Of a stretch of DNA of 64,000 nt, positions 1-14,444 are shown piece by piece. The stretch lies in contig CM055730.1 of assembly GCA_029465975.1 (NCBI GenBank), positions 14,697,563 to 14,761,562 of the forward strand, given 5' to 3'. A program made the translations under genes and the position numbers. The stretch's first letter is position 1, and every line of letters starts with the position of its first letter. Source of the DNA: Dallia pectoralis. Its lineage: Eukaryota > Chordata > Actinopteri > Esociformes > Umbridae. The notes under the pieces are model-generated. The model had not been told where the DNA came from. It ran no database searches and was given only the letters and a program-made list of their open reading frames with translations.

Positions 1-1200
1 GTGAGGGAGGGGTGTTGATGGGTATTTTTTGTTTGTGGAGGTAGCGAGATTAGAGGGGCTGATTTTGCCTGCATCCAGTGTTAAAATGTTTCTTACTTTT
101 CCGGTTTTATTTACGTTGGTCAGCAACAAAAACAGGCCCGGTATGTTGGGGTATTTAATAAAAACGTTAGACAACACTGGAATTGTTAACTAACATGTCT
201 AAGCTATCATTTTGATAGATACGATTGATGATTAGCCCCTTTAATCGGTAGATTCAGAAATATTTCCAGGGTAGAAAAAAGATTGACACCATACTGGAAA
301 ACATGACTTTATATCAGCTACTGTTTATAAACAAACTTCATGTTTGGGTACACCGATATCTAGAAGAGCGTGTGTCAGCAGAACTTGGTGTCTTTACTAC
401 GCGGACTCACAGATACATAGATGAGCCTTTAATGCGTGGGTGTACACTGATGTTAACATAGTTGGAAATAGTGGTTAGTAATCATTTGTCCCTGGACAGT
501 AACACATACAAACGATATATTAATTACAACAGTTTCAATGTCAGTCAATCAAACAGTCAATCAATGTCTGTATTGGAGCTTTTTTACATTATGGCCGATA
601 GTTAATTCACTCCTGAGGATTTATGAAATCCAGCTAAAAACTGTTCCTATGTCATGTATGACAACATAAAATATAATGGCTTTGTATTGCCAACGACAAT
701 AGTTGTTTTTATACTCTATCTATCTATCTATCTACAAAGCACACAGCAAAAACATTTCCACGTTAAAGAAACATTTCAGTGCACTTGGGAACTTTATACC
801 GGAGGAAATGCTTAGCGAAAGCATAATTTGCAGTGATTATAGTTGTGAATTATTTGGAATATGATTATCCTAAATTGGAAGAACCAGGAAAAAGAAATGC
901 TAATTGTTTTTGTCACATGTACTCAAGCATGATAGATTTGTTTGGAAGTGTGGTAAATATTGAAACCTTTCAAAATGCAAGAAATTTGAGAAATACATTT
1001 GATGAATAAATGATTGCCAAGTATTATCTTTCTTCATCATTTGTTAAATATGGTGCGCTAACAATTTCACGAGACAATATGGATTTGTAATATTCGCTTT
1101 GATTCAACACACATCTCGTGAAATTATACTTTCCAATAATGTATGCCACAAATCAATAGAAAGGCAATTTCATGATGCAAAATAAAATAAGTTTAACCCT
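1..1200. other. AT-rich intergenic DNA, no gene seen
   Basis: No open frame resembling a known protein, no splice-bounded coding block and no RNA gene was recognised. The only simple structure is a short TATC tract near 715-735. It lies far upstream of EDRF1 and is treated as intergenic. Confidence 0.5.
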
Positions 1201-1329
1201 AGCTTCAACTACTGGCGTTGCCCCCATTGGTTGAAATAACTTAAAGTAGATGTTTCTTTTAAATGTCTGTACATTTCTTACATCGAAGGAGTACTGTACA
1301 GAACTGCTTCATCTGTGTCATGTTCAAGG

Positions 1330-2150
1330 GCTTTCAATTACCCCCAAAGCATTTAGATTGGATTGAGATCTGGGCTTTCACCCATTCAATAACCCTGTAT
1401 TTCGTCTTTTTGAGCAATTCGGTTGCTGTGTTGCTTGTGTATTTTGGATCATTGTGCTGTTGCAAGATCCATGTTTGGGTTCAAATTCAGCATTTTGACA
1501 GATGGCCTCACATCCGGCTTGAGAATTTTCTGGTACAACTCAACGATATCATAGCATAGCAGGCGCAAACCATAGTGCCGCCGCCCCCTTCATTCATTTT
1601 TTGCACATTGCTTCAGTGGGTTTGGCCTTCAACCACGTGCCGTCTGGCAAAGTCGATACTTTTGGAAGCAGCGGCTACGTCCTTCGTGACCTCCCCAGAA
1701 GGCCTCTTTTTTCCTCATAGATCCTCACAAGCTATTTCTAGTTAGATGAGGCGAGCATTGCCTTGTTTTCACCTGTCGTAGTGCTTGGCATTCAGGCCTC
1801 TAACTTTGTTGGTCTTATCTGACCAGATATTTTTACTCATGCTCTCTGAGTTCTTCAGGCAAAATGACTCATATGCTTTTTCCTCTGGAGTGGCTTCCAT
1901 CTAGCCACTTTATCAAAAGGCTAACGGATAGTGCTGCCGATGGTTGTCTTTCTAGCAGATTCTCTTATCTCTGCAAAGAATCTCCCCGACCAAGAACGCT
2001 CTCACCCAGGTAATTAGTTTAGCCAGAAGGCCAACTCTCAGAAGAGTATTAGGGGGTTCCAAAATTCTTTCATTTCACAATCCAGTCCACAGAGTCCACA
2101 GTGCACCGGGGAACTTCAATGTTAAATGCTTTTGCAATTTATGTATAGTG
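1330..2150 (-). mobile_element. Degenerate Tc1/mariner transposase relic
   Basis: Read on the minus strand, 1350-1550 gives broken pieces of a Tc1-type DDE transposase: DPKYTSN, LLKKTK and VIEW, then after a frameshift SPDLNPI, the hallmark C-terminal block of Tc1 elements. Further upstream in that strand (about 1880-2150) the DNA resembles the N-terminal helix-turn-helix part of teleost Tc1 copies. Stops and frameshifts break every frame, so this is a fossil. The forward 98-residue open frame at 1263-1559 is its antisense shadow. Boundaries are approximate and no terminal inverted repeats were matched. Confidence 0.7.
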
Positions 2151-3870
2151 GTTTCACTATGCCCCCACACAATTCTGTGAGGTTTACAAAGAGTTCATTG
2201 GACGTAATGGGTTGTATTTTCATCTGACATGATGAGCCGTTTTGGAACTTGAATGTAATAATTAAGAAATGTAAAACAACTTTAAAAATGGCCATCACAA
2301 TACCCCGACCAAAAATCCCATTAAAAACCTGCGCGAGTGAGCTGAAGATGAGAGTCCACATAATGAGAAAAATATGCTAAAATAGAGGAAAATCCAAATG
2401 CTAAATGATCCTTCTTATCATAAGAAACATTCCATGTGTTAGCATAGTACAACATTTGCAACAAAAGAAAACTGCAAACAAAGGCCAATACTTTAGAGGG
2501 GAGTAGAAATCTACCCAGTAGCATTTTTCACCAGGTGGGAGGCAATTCCATTGTCATAGCACGTTTGTCTTACAGTAATACACTGTGATGCTGTATCCCT
2601 GAAGGCGTTTCCTCTTTCTTCTCCCTATGTTCTCTCTGCCGTTTGGAGCCAGTACAGGCTACCCCATACCCCCAATTTGTGCCCCCTAACACACAGCACC
2701 AGTAACACTAGCACAGGCAATTAGGCATTATCAATAGGCAACGCTGTCACGCAGAGTCAGGAAGGTCCTTCTTAAGCAACTTTCCCGTCTCCGCGGCCTA
2801 CCTGCAGAGAGAGTACTGAAAACCACACAGAAACACACGTGGCAACATGTACATGGTAGTCGCACGTCCCAAGTGGCTCGTTCATTTCCCTAATAGCCAC
2901 ACTGGCAAGGTCATCCTTTAAGAGTGCAGACACCTAGCGCTCCCCGTGTTGCCTACATCAGCTAGGAAAGTTCATCTGTAACCGTGTAAGCATTATCACC
3001 ATGACAACACCCTGTCAAATATCACCGTGGCGCATAATCGCTCCAGAAATAACCTCGGATACCTTTCAACATCAGACCACGTAGTCATACGTCCTGAAAG
3101 ACAAAAGTATGTCGATGTTTTAAATCTAACCGTAAATCAATCATAATTACAGCGATAAAGCTCCCCGTTCGGAATAGGAAAGGCAGATGGTATATGTTGT
3201 AATTTCACATCCATTAACTCCTCTCTGTAATGCATTGCATAATAGCAGGTTTGTCAAATGGTCCCAGAAGATTTCCAGCGGTAGCTTATAAGAGGTTTGT
3301 TCCGCTGCCTTTCAGAATACCTTTTGGACTCTGCTACAGCAATTTTATGCATATAAGTACAGTCATAGGACGCAAGTGAATTGTTAATAATTCCAGTTGC
3401 TTTGCCACTTTATTCACGATTAAATATGCTTCTCTGCATTGCATCCGGATCAACTCTGGCTAGAATAAATTTAACAGTTTTTCAAGAAGATCATTCAAGA
3501 GATGTTTTCTCTAGTACATGCATGTCATTGGTGTGCTTCTGGTTTACATGCAAAGAAAGTTTCACGCAACATGGAATTGTTTGCACATATTTAACAACTG
3601 CCACCCTAACGGCACATAATGAAACTGATTCCCAAGTAGAAAAGCTCTCTTGGATGTTCTAAGAAGATCGCAATTAAACAAGCAGGAGAACGTAAGAGTT
3701 AAGGAGAGTAAAGCTTCAGGGCTTGACCTAACACACCCAAAGTCAACGCCCCAGTATGACACAATTTCCTATTCCAGGACACACTAGATTTAGAAAACTG
3801 GGAAATTGGAATGATACTTAAAAAGTCCTGGTAGCAGATAGACAGACACGATTAGACATGAATGTAGTTG
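2151..3870. other. Intergenic DNA, nothing recognised
   Basis: Only short open frames without homology or splice context. No repeat family was recognised. Treated as non-coding intergenic sequence. Confidence 0.45.
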
Positions 3871-3879
3871 GTACAGTAT

Positions 3880-4300
3880 GTACCATGCCCTCAGAAAGTT
3901 CAGGCCATTCAATTTTCTCCACATTTTGTTGTTTAAAAAAATGGGTGAAAATTAAAACTAAAACATCATGTACATAAGAAGTGACACTTTGCCATGCTTG
4001 TCCCTTAAAACTTTATTTGAGTCTACCAGTGGACACGTGGGTCTATATAAAGTCCCACACTCCACAGTGCATGTCAGAGACAAAAGCAAGCTATGACATC
4101 CAAGGAACTCTGACTAGATGGAAGCCGCTCATTTGTAAAAGGCATACGACATGCCGCAAAATGATTCCCTACGAGGAAGGAGGACGAAGGCGTTTCTGAG
4201 AGGACCGTCCACCACAGGCCAGCACCAAGCAGCTTTACCATTGACATGACGGTGCCCACAGAGAGAGAAGATATCCACTGCAAGCAGCACATCTGCATAC
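3880..4300 (+). mobile_element. Tc1-like element relic
   Basis: The start (about 3890-3945) has the wording of the terminal region of common teleost Tc1 copies (CCTCAGAAAGTTCAGGCC, then a CACATTTTGTTG block). At 4040-4110 the leader TATATAAAGTCCCACA precedes CAGTGCATGTCAGAG and what would be the beginning of a transposase. The coding part is decayed and short. Extent is approximate, and the assignment rests on recalled family wording rather than on an alignment. Confidence 0.55.
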
Positions 4301-5340
4301 AGAATCCGTCCACACTCCCTGTAACCTCTTTTCCACTTGAGGCACCAAATGAAAGAATATAACTTTCAATAGCAACATCTACCAGGCTCTTTAGCACAAT
4401 ACACAATTGTGAAGAAGGGAAAATGAAAAGTTCTATTGTTACTATTGAGAAGTCTGAATCTCTATTGGTTATTGGCTATTGATTATGTTGGAAAGCCCTG
4501 TAAACTACGAAAGCAGAATCCAGAGGACATGGAAAAAGAGATGGAGTCACCCACTCTTATCAATAAAGTGTGTAGTAGATGCAGGCAATACAATTGAGAA
4601 AGTGTGGGTGGGAAAGAATGGACCAAACTTGTAAAAATCCAAATTTAATTTAATTTTAATTTGTTTGTAGCCTTTACTGAAATTATTAGAGGTATTAAAC
4701 TTTTCTTTATCTTTCAACTTCTGTTCTCTCACCTTTTTCAATGCAACCTTCTGTGGGACATCCTACCAAATGTGTCTATTATGTTTAGTGAGTATGAAAC
4801 ATGTTTAATAACTTTATTGACAGGGCGTGGCTTACAGAAGCATTAGGTCTCCACTTGCATTTATTTCCATATCTCTAAACATGTCCTCAGATCAGCCCAA
4901 TTCTGTTACTATCTCTTCCCAGTGACTGCACACACACATGGGCACAGAAGAGCATCAAACATATCTACCAAAACTATACAACTTGCAGCTACCAGGTGCA
5001 TCGAAAGCATTTAAAATACTTAAATATTTCCTCCTACCTCAATTAGATGTTTATTTGAGATTTCAAACGTCGGTTTCAGGCGTCCGACAATACCATCTTT
5101 AAAACACCGCTTCCTCTGTCGGATATAATGATCCACCTTCAGATGCACACAAACTTAATCCGACACAGTAATAATTTATTCTTAATCTTTATTGATACGA
5201 TAAAGTAGCGTTTCCCCATGAAACTAGACTGTGTTTGAATGCGTATAAACGTATCCGTTTGCTTTCCCTTTTTTTCTTTGCTTTTTGAACAAGGCGGGGC
5301 TTTTGCCCGTAGAAACCAATGGCACCCAACTACTGGTGCC
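4301..5340. other. Intergenic DNA, nothing recognised
   Basis: AT-rich sequence without coding structure or recognised repeats. Confidence 0.4.
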
Positions 5341-5349
5341 CGCCTCGAC

Positions 5350-5411
5350 ATACGCGCACGCGCACACACACACGCGCACACACACACGCACACACACACG
5401 CGCACACGCGC

Positions 5412-5493
<82 letters not shown>
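5350..5493. repeat. (CA)n/(CGCA)n dinucleotide microsatellite
   Basis: About 140 bp of alternating purine-pyrimidine DNA. The left part (to about 5420) is interspersed with CGCA units and the right part is a pure CA run. Overlapping Cys-Val and His-Thr open frames on both strands are translations of the repeat, not genes. Confidence 0.95.
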
Positions 5494-5497
<4 letters not shown>

Positions 5498-7974
5498 GCG
5501 ATAACATGCATGGCATCAGAAAAGTATTCATTTGCCATATATAAACATGTTGACAAATAGCAATAAAGGCAATGTTTTAAATGTGTTTTGATGACGTCAC
5601 CGGTCCCTAGACCTCAGTGTCACGTGCACGTTGATAAATCACTCTCACCTTCCAGTATCTTCTATCCACAGTGTGGCATCAACTCAACTGTCTTCTGTGG
5701 CATCAACACAACAATTTACAATATTCTGGAAAGCAACAGTCGATCTCAGAAATGGAACTTATTCAGTCTAATATCTTATTAATCAAATTTTCTTTTTTAG
5801 TATTAAATACATTTTTATGATGGTTGGCAGCCTAGTGGTAAATGGTATTAACAGTTATATCAATTCAAACATCCAAATATGTCATTATGCCCTGGGGCAC
5901 AGCAGCATAATTGCTCATGTATGTCACTCATGTTAAGAGCTTCTGCAAAAATGTTTAAAATGTAAAAATGTACACCTGTGCATATCAGTTCATACAGTTT
6001 CCCAAAGCCATACCATAAACAGCAATATACAGGAGATGTGTGAAATTTCTCAAAAGGAGAGTGTGCTGTATACTATTTATTACAAAAACATAAACATACA
6101 GTTATGAATACATTTATACAACTGTGCGCAAAATATATTTGTTTTGTTGTAATTCTTTGTTTTTAGTTTAATCATGTGTATTCACGTCTCCATACCAATG
6201 TTGTGGTGTCCAATTCTACAACTCAAGGGTTTGATGGAACATGCAAGAAGTCCAACCAGAAGTAAAATGCATTAATCCCAACCTGAGATGGCAAGTATCT
6301 TGATTAGGATCTGGGCTACATGCTATGTGAGTTAATGTCACTGTGGAAACATGCAGGAACAAGTCACTGCAGTACAGTTCAGTAAAGTACAGAATATTGA
6401 TATAATATTGTACTTTAACAATATTTTGTGTATCCACATGCTCCAACAGCCATGGAAGTGTTTTGTATATTTCATCAGATCTTTATATCTTATTGTTGAT
6501 CTGGGAAACAGATGTTTCATAGCAAACAAATGTGTTAAAAAATATTTTCTGAGTTAGGATTTATTGTTGACAAAAATCTAAACCAACAGTTTCCTTGGAT
6601 TCGAAATGCTGTTTGACAGCTCAAGGTAAACATGTCATTCTACAGAACACTAAGCCTTACTCTCAGGCTACAATGAGATCTCTATGCGACTGTCTCCATA
6701 TTTTTCCGGATGACATGATTTTCTCCTTTTTCCTTCCTTCTGGCAGAGATCTGAGTGTTTGACCTTTTTAAAATGCAAAGCAATTCTCCAGCTTGGAGTG
6801 CAAATGGGTGGCTCATGATTGTGGTTGAACATTTGAGAAATAATGCGGTAACGCACAGAGACAGAGTGTTAGTTTATGTCTGAGACGAGTCCCGACTGGG
6901 TTGTAGGTATACGATAACAGTTTCAAGAGTTATGTTAATCTCCAACTAAAGGGTATTCTAATCTTGCATGCTCCGCACTTCACTTAATTTTAAGAAATAG
7001 TTGATTTCAAACCGAGACCTGCTCTCCAGCTTGCATTCAGTTATCTTCTCCTTTTCCCTCCGAGTGATGCCGGATGTCTATTCACTGTCATTTTAAAATG
7101 ACTTTAAACTGCATCTCTCAGTGTTTTTAGGGACTGTTTTTGCATCACCGTCATCAATCACACCTATCACATCTATTTATATGGGAACAATATAACAATG
7201 AGAAAGTTATCCTCGTGTTTACCTTTGAAATCCATCATCACCAGGTTGTGTACAACCGAACAACTCAACTTCACTCAAACTAATACCCACACACATGTAT
7301 CACACGGATTTTCCTTTTCGAATAATTATTTAGATAATAAGAACAGCTAAACAGCTCATCGTTTCCAGTTAGAATGCATCTGGTAAGAAATGCATGCTTG
7401 ACACACCATGTTTCCATGATTGGTTTCGCGTCATGGAGTCCCCTGCGTGAAAGCTACCCTGACATGTTCAATGAGCCTTATATAGCCTTGTAAAAAAATA
7501 CTGACACATCCTCTTCCTTCCTCTTCATTCCTTTCTATCTTTTGTTTCCTTGCCAACTGTGGTGTGTTCCATAGCCCTTCTACTAAAACAGGAACATGGT
7601 CATGCTTCTCTGTAAGATGAAACACTGACAGGGATCCAATATTTAAGCTTTTGGCAGGAGTGAGAGAGTTCAGTTTACATGTTAATGAGAGATATATTCC
7701 GAATACAGTCTCTTTACGACTGTATTAGATTATAAGGTTTTGGGGGAAAGGGCCACAACAAGTGTTATTTTGAGAAGGGGTGCTATGCATTTTTTTACTA
7801 TGAACAAACACACTACAAAAATAACGGTACTCACTGTACACTGATAAAACAACAAAACAGAGCGACCAAGCAGATAAAAGTATATTTCCTATTTGCTTCT
7901 CACACAATTCACCTCTAAGATCGTGCAACAATACCACACAAAGACATCGTTCACGGAGACAACTTATATAGTCT
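5494..7974. other. Intergenic DNA, nothing firm
   Basis: No gene recognised. A palindromic TGACGTCA (CRE-type) site at 5592-5599 and a CACGTG E-box at 5621-5626 sit close together, but no transcript can be tied to them. Confidence 0.4.
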
Positions 7975-7978
7975 ATCC

Positions 7979-8512
7979 CAGGGGTGGGCAAACTATGGCC
8001 CGCGGGTGACCGTTTTCACAATCTATAAGTCCTGTTGAAATTGAGAGCCAAATGACAGACAATTTAATGAAGATAAAGTTAAACCAATTTGTGTAAAATG
8101 GTGTTTTTGAGGCAAGATAATGGATATGTTCTCTTTGAGTGTTTAAGAGGAGAACATGCTTTAAAGCCTGACAAAACTTAGAGTGTATGCCGCAGACAAG
8201 CTGGACAGTTATTGGTGCATTGTTTAGCATTTGACCGCACACATCAATGGAATACAAACACCATTATACACAATTAGTTCAATAATTTGCTAATGAGAAT
8301 ATACAAGACTGTTTTATTTATGTTGTTAAATATGTACAAATGTTCCGTTTATTTGCCAAAACTTCAATGACGGTAAGGGCTCAAGGGCCAAATCCTTTAA
8401 TGCAATGCCATGAATTACTTCATGTTAATTTCCCCAATAAGCCTATGGTTTATTGAATTGACGAGTACCCTCGAGGGGTTCTAGTACCCTGGTTGGGAAC
8501 CACTGTGCTAAA
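7979..8512. mobile_element. hAT-like DNA transposon remnant(s)
   Basis: The left edge begins CAGGGGTGGGCAAACT followed by a GGCCCGCGGG block, the typical terminal wording of vertebrate hAT (Charlie/Tip-like) elements. The right edge ends GGTTGGGAACCACTG, typical of another hAT terminus. The two ends are not good inverted repeats of each other, so this may be two nested or adjacent remnants. No transposase frame survives. Confidence 0.5.
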
Positions 8513-10715
8513 TTACTTGAATGTGAAATGTAAATCAAGTCTTTTTAGGTCCATTAACCCTCTTTGATTTCTATCTCGATGAATGGAATGCTATATGATA
8601 AAGCCCTTCAGGTAAGCTTATGTGTGCGGAGATCCTGGCATTATCATTATGCACTCCTCCACTGCATGTTGCGTGGCAACTCTTATCGTTGTATTCTTGG
8701 GATTAAAGTCGATTTTCTGCTAGATTGGGATGGAGTAAAATAGAGTGAAAAAACCACGCACAGCACGTACTTCAAATATGCCAGGATTTTTATATTGGTA
8801 TTTTAATACCAGGACAATGTTGAAGTATCTTAGTGAGTTAAAACATGTTTATATAAGTAAACATACAGCACCAACTACATATTTACTGCTACCTGGACTA
8901 TAAGTAATACATCACCTACAAGGCTACAGACAACTGTATATTATTGATCCACAGTCATATCACTGAAAAGGTACTTCCTTTGGTTTTGTGATTTGTCAGT
9001 TTTTTCAGTCTTCTTGTTTGATTTATGTACATTATCTGCATTTGGACAAGGTCTTCACATATACTGCTGCAGCATCCACTATTCATGCACAATGTGTCTT
9101 AACTTTCCTACCGACTCTCCTCTGATGGCAAAAAGGGAGAATTCCAAAACGTATCTTTAAAAACGCTGCAACCATTCTGTATATATTTAGATATGTTTAC
9201 TTATTTGTGACTTTGAATAAAGCGTATTTGAAACTTATAATAAAGCCTCTCGTTCTTTGTTGGATTAGTTGCACTAATAATGATCCGACAACGACTGAAA
9301 TATTACCATTGTTGTGTATGAAATGTCCTTGTTAGAATGTCTTCCCATGTATTGTTTGAATATCATAATTAGTGTGGCATTGAGACGCTGTCTGATAATT
9401 ACAGGCTGATTAAAGTCATATGCCAAGCACTCTACATGATTTATAGACTCAAATGAACCAATTCACCCAGATAAAAGGATTTTGCAATTTGATTACACTT
9501 AATTAAATTCTTCCCTGACTGACATAGTCTGATCGCCTTCCGACTTTGTGTTCATGATGGATTAACCTTTCTTAAAATATGAGATAGGGAATGTTTTCCT
9601 TTCTATTTTGCACCTCAGGTTGTATTCACCTCCACAGCTATCTCCCGATAATTGTAAACATATGCTAATGTTAGCCCACGCAAAACCCTCAGGTGATTTC
9701 GCCGGCACTAATACTGATCTTATTAAAACGAAATTGGGGTGGATTTGTAAAAAACAAGGTTGTGTGATAATACAGTCTGTTATCCTTTCTGGAGCTATAT
9801 ACCAGACAACTTAACCCTCTTACAGGGCAGCAGACCACAGCCTACTAGTGCCACACTACACTGTGCAGCACACATAAAATATCCCAAATTGGTTCAGTTA
9901 AAATTTTGTTTGTTTTATGGCTCTGAAATCTAGCAATTACACCATTACAATAGTATTTCAAATTTCCCAACTGTCTGCTTGAATTTGTTGGCATGTCCAC
10001 CCAAAGGGGACAACTTAGTTGTGAGTTCTGTGTTTAAAAGTATACAATTCTATAGGATATTGTAGAAATTTAGAGAGTGAAGTCCATGGCTACAATATTT
10101 TCAACTTAGTCAGCCCAATGAACACATTGCAGCGTGAAAAATATGCTTAACAATCATTTATCAAAACTGTCTTGCTGAATTTATTCCACTCAACGATATT
10201 ATATCTAATGAGGAGTGGGAGAGCGCCAGGTTACCGTTAAGATAGAATGTCAAGGTGGTGTTGGAGATAGCTGCATGAAGAAGCAATGTAGTTTTAAGCA
10301 CCTTCCAGTTGACTGTTATCAGCACTTCACAACCTTTTTGTGTTCACACTCCGCTTCAATCTCCTACAACTGAAAGTTTTTAGGCACCAGAAAAACATGC
10401 ATCTCAAACTCTCTCTGACCTGCATGAACTGGCATTGATTGGTTGCTAGGGCAGTCGCTAGGGGCAGAACTCAATGTCACTCAGCAGCTAGCCCACCTAC
10501 TCCTCAGTCTGATTCATGCAGAGACAGAGAGAGCAGCAAGTTTACCTCCCTCCTGCACTTATTCGCATATCGAGTCTTGAAGCAACTTGGGGTTTGGGGC
10601 AGAAAGTATTGAACCTCAGATTACAATAAAAAAATGTCGAAAAGAGAAAAGCATTCTGAAAATGGTTCTAACTTACACATTTAAAATGAGAAATAATACA
10701 TTTCAAAAGTTTTTA
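8513..10715. other. Intergenic DNA, nothing recognised
   Basis: AT-rich sequence with small unconvincing open frames only. Confidence 0.4.
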
Positions 10716-10719
10716 CCCA

Positions 10720-11055
10720 TATTGCTATGAGACACCTGAATGAGATGGGTTGCAACCATTTCTATACAGTCATAATTAATTGAACTGAGTCCACCTGTGG
10801 GCAAATAAGGGGTTTCACATGGTTTCAGGTAAGATACATCTGTCTGTGGGAGGTTGCCCAGCTGGTTTTACAATTCTTAAAAAAATGACAATAAATGAAG
10901 ACAAAGGAAAATTCACATGAAAAATGATTGCCCAGTATGAATGCCATGCTCTTTTGCAAGCAATAAAGGCCCCCGGCCTATTTGCGGATTCTGGGCCCCC
11001 TATGGGATTGGTCCACAAGAGAAGGTGATTGAATACTCTTGAAGGTACAGCCATT
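10720..11055. mobile_element. Tc1-like element fragment
   Basis: The stretch around 10720-10860 (TTGCTATGAGAC, then AACTGAGTCCACCTGTGG and a later ACATCTGTCTGTG) follows the non-coding terminal region of the abundant teleost Tc1 copies. The rest, to about 11055, is a diverged continuation. Limits are approximate. Confidence 0.45.
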
Positions 11056-14000
11056 CAGTGTGAGTAGCACTCATTTTATTCAGATATGACACTTAAAGAA
11101 TGTGACCCGTAGAGCTCCTGTCCAGATCCACAGCTCCCAGCTTCTGATTGCTTATGTCCAGCTCAAAGTTTTAATCCCGTTTTTCGTCTCAGTCAACAAT
11201 GTAACTTGTCCTATGCTAGAACTGGCTTTGATATGTTGGTTTTAGTGCATGTTGGTAACATTTGGAGTAACAGAATTGTGAGTTTAGGGAGAGAGGGAGG
11301 AAAGAAAGGGGGCCTTATTTGGTTGCGGGTAAACAGGAAATGGCTTTTTTGTCTGTTTTTCAGTCCTGTTTTTACTTATGCTAAACTGTATTTAAAAAGA
11401 AAGCTAACTTAAGTAAGCTTAGCTGGATAATAATATCAGATCAATGAGGTATTTTGTTGTTGCATTGATGGTTTAGTTACATTGGTAGTAAAGATATGGA
11501 GTAAACAAAAACATAATGGAACGCAGGCTGAGTGCAGTTAGATGCAGTTATGCACAGCTGTCGTGTTGAATGAAAGCACATACTTTACAAACATGGAAAA
11601 TCGTGTTGCTAATGACTTTTAAAACAATATTTCACAAAAGCCTATTTCTGTAGATGAAATGAGTTGTCGGTGAGAGCAATGTCAATCAATTAGCCTTAAA
11701 TGGGTATACCCAGCCAACTATGTGATTTAACATTAAAGAAAAGCAATGGTCTCCCAAGAAAACGGTAGACACAAATGTAATCATTGCATATTACATACAG
11801 CTTGGTTGGATGTGTAAAGCCTTTTAATGCTAAACATTGCATTCCACTGAATATGATAAAGTCTAATAGTCCAATGGCTAAAGCCACAGACTGTGAAGGC
11901 GTATGAAGTCTACATATGTCATATCTGACCAAATGTCACTGCTAAAATGACACATAGCCCATAGATCAATGCAGTCACTCGAGGTAACAACCAATCCATC
12001 ACTGGCCAACAGCCTACAAAAGATGAATAAGTACCATATTCACTGTAAAGGAAGTCCACGTCTGTTCTTACGTAGCTGACTGATTCAGTGACACCCTACC
12101 GTATTCTGCTAATTGTTTCACCCCAAAACAGAGTAGGCTGGTTGATGTCTACCATCTGAATTTGAAAGCATCCCACTGACGGCTGTCCGTGGTACTGAAC
12201 GGTCACGTGTCTACGGAAATGCCTGTGAACGCTTTCTGTGGTACAGAGAATGCATCTGATGTGTAACTACTGGATAATTTCCCCAGTATTGTTTCATAAA
12301 GATGTATGTGTGCTGCAACTTTCTATAGGGTTCAGTAATTTAAATGAAAAATAAAAACCTCACCTGGCTAGTATAGAATGTGTGTGTCTTTCGATACAGC
12401 AAAGTATTTAGCCGCTATTCAAAATCTAAAACCGATCCAGGCTTGTGGACACAATAGTATGGGACGATCCAGGTTTTAGGGTTTTAATGCTGTCTGCAGC
12501 CAGAAGACAAATATACCGTAGATTATAACCAAAAACAATGATATATTGAACATATTCTATCTAAACCCTGTTTGGGGTTGAGTCAGCTTTACCATGAATA
12601 ATAATGGTTTTAATTCTAATAATACTAATAATAGATATAAGTATAGAACAACAGTAAGGTGTTTGAATACATAGACTCATGAAAGAGCACCTGGTATGTC
12701 ATGTAAAGGGTTTAAGCGAGACCCAGAATTTACACTTATTCTTTAATAGATGAAAAAGTGAGAGAGATTGTGAATGAAAATGCCTGGCAATACAAAGTTT
12801 GCATTAGGGCCATGTCTTTATGCGGAGTACTTTGATTTTCTGGCAATCTTCGTCCCCTTATCAAAGGTTTTTTCTCTCTAGCAGGTGCAGAACCTCTCAA
12901 CTCTTCACTTCAAAGAGACACACCTGCGAATAAATCACAGCAAACAGGCACGATGGTTCCAGACTAGCACCTCCACTACCAAACAGGTACAATTCATTTC
13001 AAAGTGTCTTATTTAATATTCATGAAGGTACACTTTGGTGGTTGAAAGCTTATTTACAGAAACATGTCTTTTGTCAGTGCGAAACAGTAGAATTGTGATA
13101 CGCCAGCTGGCATCTGTGTTTGCACATGGTTGGTCCATATTTGCACATCACAGTGTGGACAAACATCAGCAAACACAAATAAGCGTGCTCTAAACACACA
13201 CACACACACGCACACATACATACATACCCGTGCACATACACACATCCCCACCAAACACAATGCCAGGCATGAGAATAAGCACGCCACAAACAAAGATTTG
13301 ACGAGACTCAGGGAAAGGGTTTGGCCTGATTTCGGAGTGGGTGATGCAATCTAAAGAAAAGCCGCCTAAGAATGTAGATAACTTTGTTTTGGTTTAAAGG
13401 GAGAAGATAATTTATTGGTTCTCTGTGGAGTTCACAGGTGTCTATGTGTTCCCCGGTGAGTTCTTCCTTTTCTGTAACAAGTGTGTGGGTGTGTTAATGT
13501 GGCTGTGGTTTCTATGCCTGAGTTCCAATGTTTTCTGTGGTGTATTGATGAGTTGACAGCTCCTAACGCCTCAGCTTGGACTAAACCATTCTACCAGTAG
13601 GTTGTAGGCTGCAAAAACCTAAACACAGACAACTCTCACCACTGGTTAGCGTTATGCTTGTAGTTAACTCACCATGAATATCACCGGGGCTGACAATTTC
13701 TCAATGCACTGTAGCAATCAAAGAATATAAATGTCACAAAGCTAACGTATTCATCAATACATTGCCATCAACAGGGACAGTACGAATGTCGCGTGGCTGA
13801 TGCTTGTCTCAATGCATTGCAGTTCAACGGGAATAGAAGAGTGTCGCCAGGCAGCGCTCACAATTTGATGCTCCTGTCAATACATTGCATTTAACGGGAA
13901 CCAAGGTGTCGGGAAACGGAGGCCTGTCAAAACATTTCATTAAATTGGAAAATAGGAGTGTGAATCACCTGATGTATACATCAATCCATGGAATTAAATG

Positions 14001-14440
14001 GGGGTGGGGGGTGTCAAAGTGTTGGCGCTTATGTCAACACATTCTATTGAAATATATAGAGAGAAATGCGTTCTCACACAGACAAAACGGACTGACTTGC
14101 ATACATATACACACTCAAAGAGACCGATGGACACAGACATATGATCAGAAGGCATAAAAGAAATCTGTGGTTTACATCCATTTCAAAATTCAAGTCAAAG
14201 CCAAGCTCTTCGTTTGTATGCTTTACTTGTTTTACGTTCAAAAGTTCAGGGTCACTTTGAATGTCCACGTTGTCCGTGAAAACATACAATGAATTAGTTT
14301 GAATAGGAAATCTAGTTGTTGTTAATGTTAGAAATAACGAGTTTTTTTTAATGATAGTTGTGTCCTTCAAACTGCTTTCTAGTACTTTATTCGTTGAAGT
14401 AACCGGATAACATCCCATGCTTTCTAAAGCTCCTCCCACA
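11056..14440. other. Intergenic DNA with short CA/TG tracts
   Basis: No gene recognised. A small CA-rich microsatellite lies at about 13188-13250. Similar short phrases recur around 13690-14050 (CAATGCATTG or CAATACATTGC and variants), suggesting an old, diverged tandem duplication with a spacing of roughly 60-90 bp. Confidence 0.4.
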
Positions 14441-14444
14441 AGTT

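Noticed and set aside
1263..1559. 98-residue plus-strand open frame
   Set aside because: Antisense shadow of a decayed Tc1 transposase on the minus strand.
5139..5560. Five overlapping open frames rich in Cys-Val or His-Thr
   Set aside because: They are translations of the CA/GT microsatellite.
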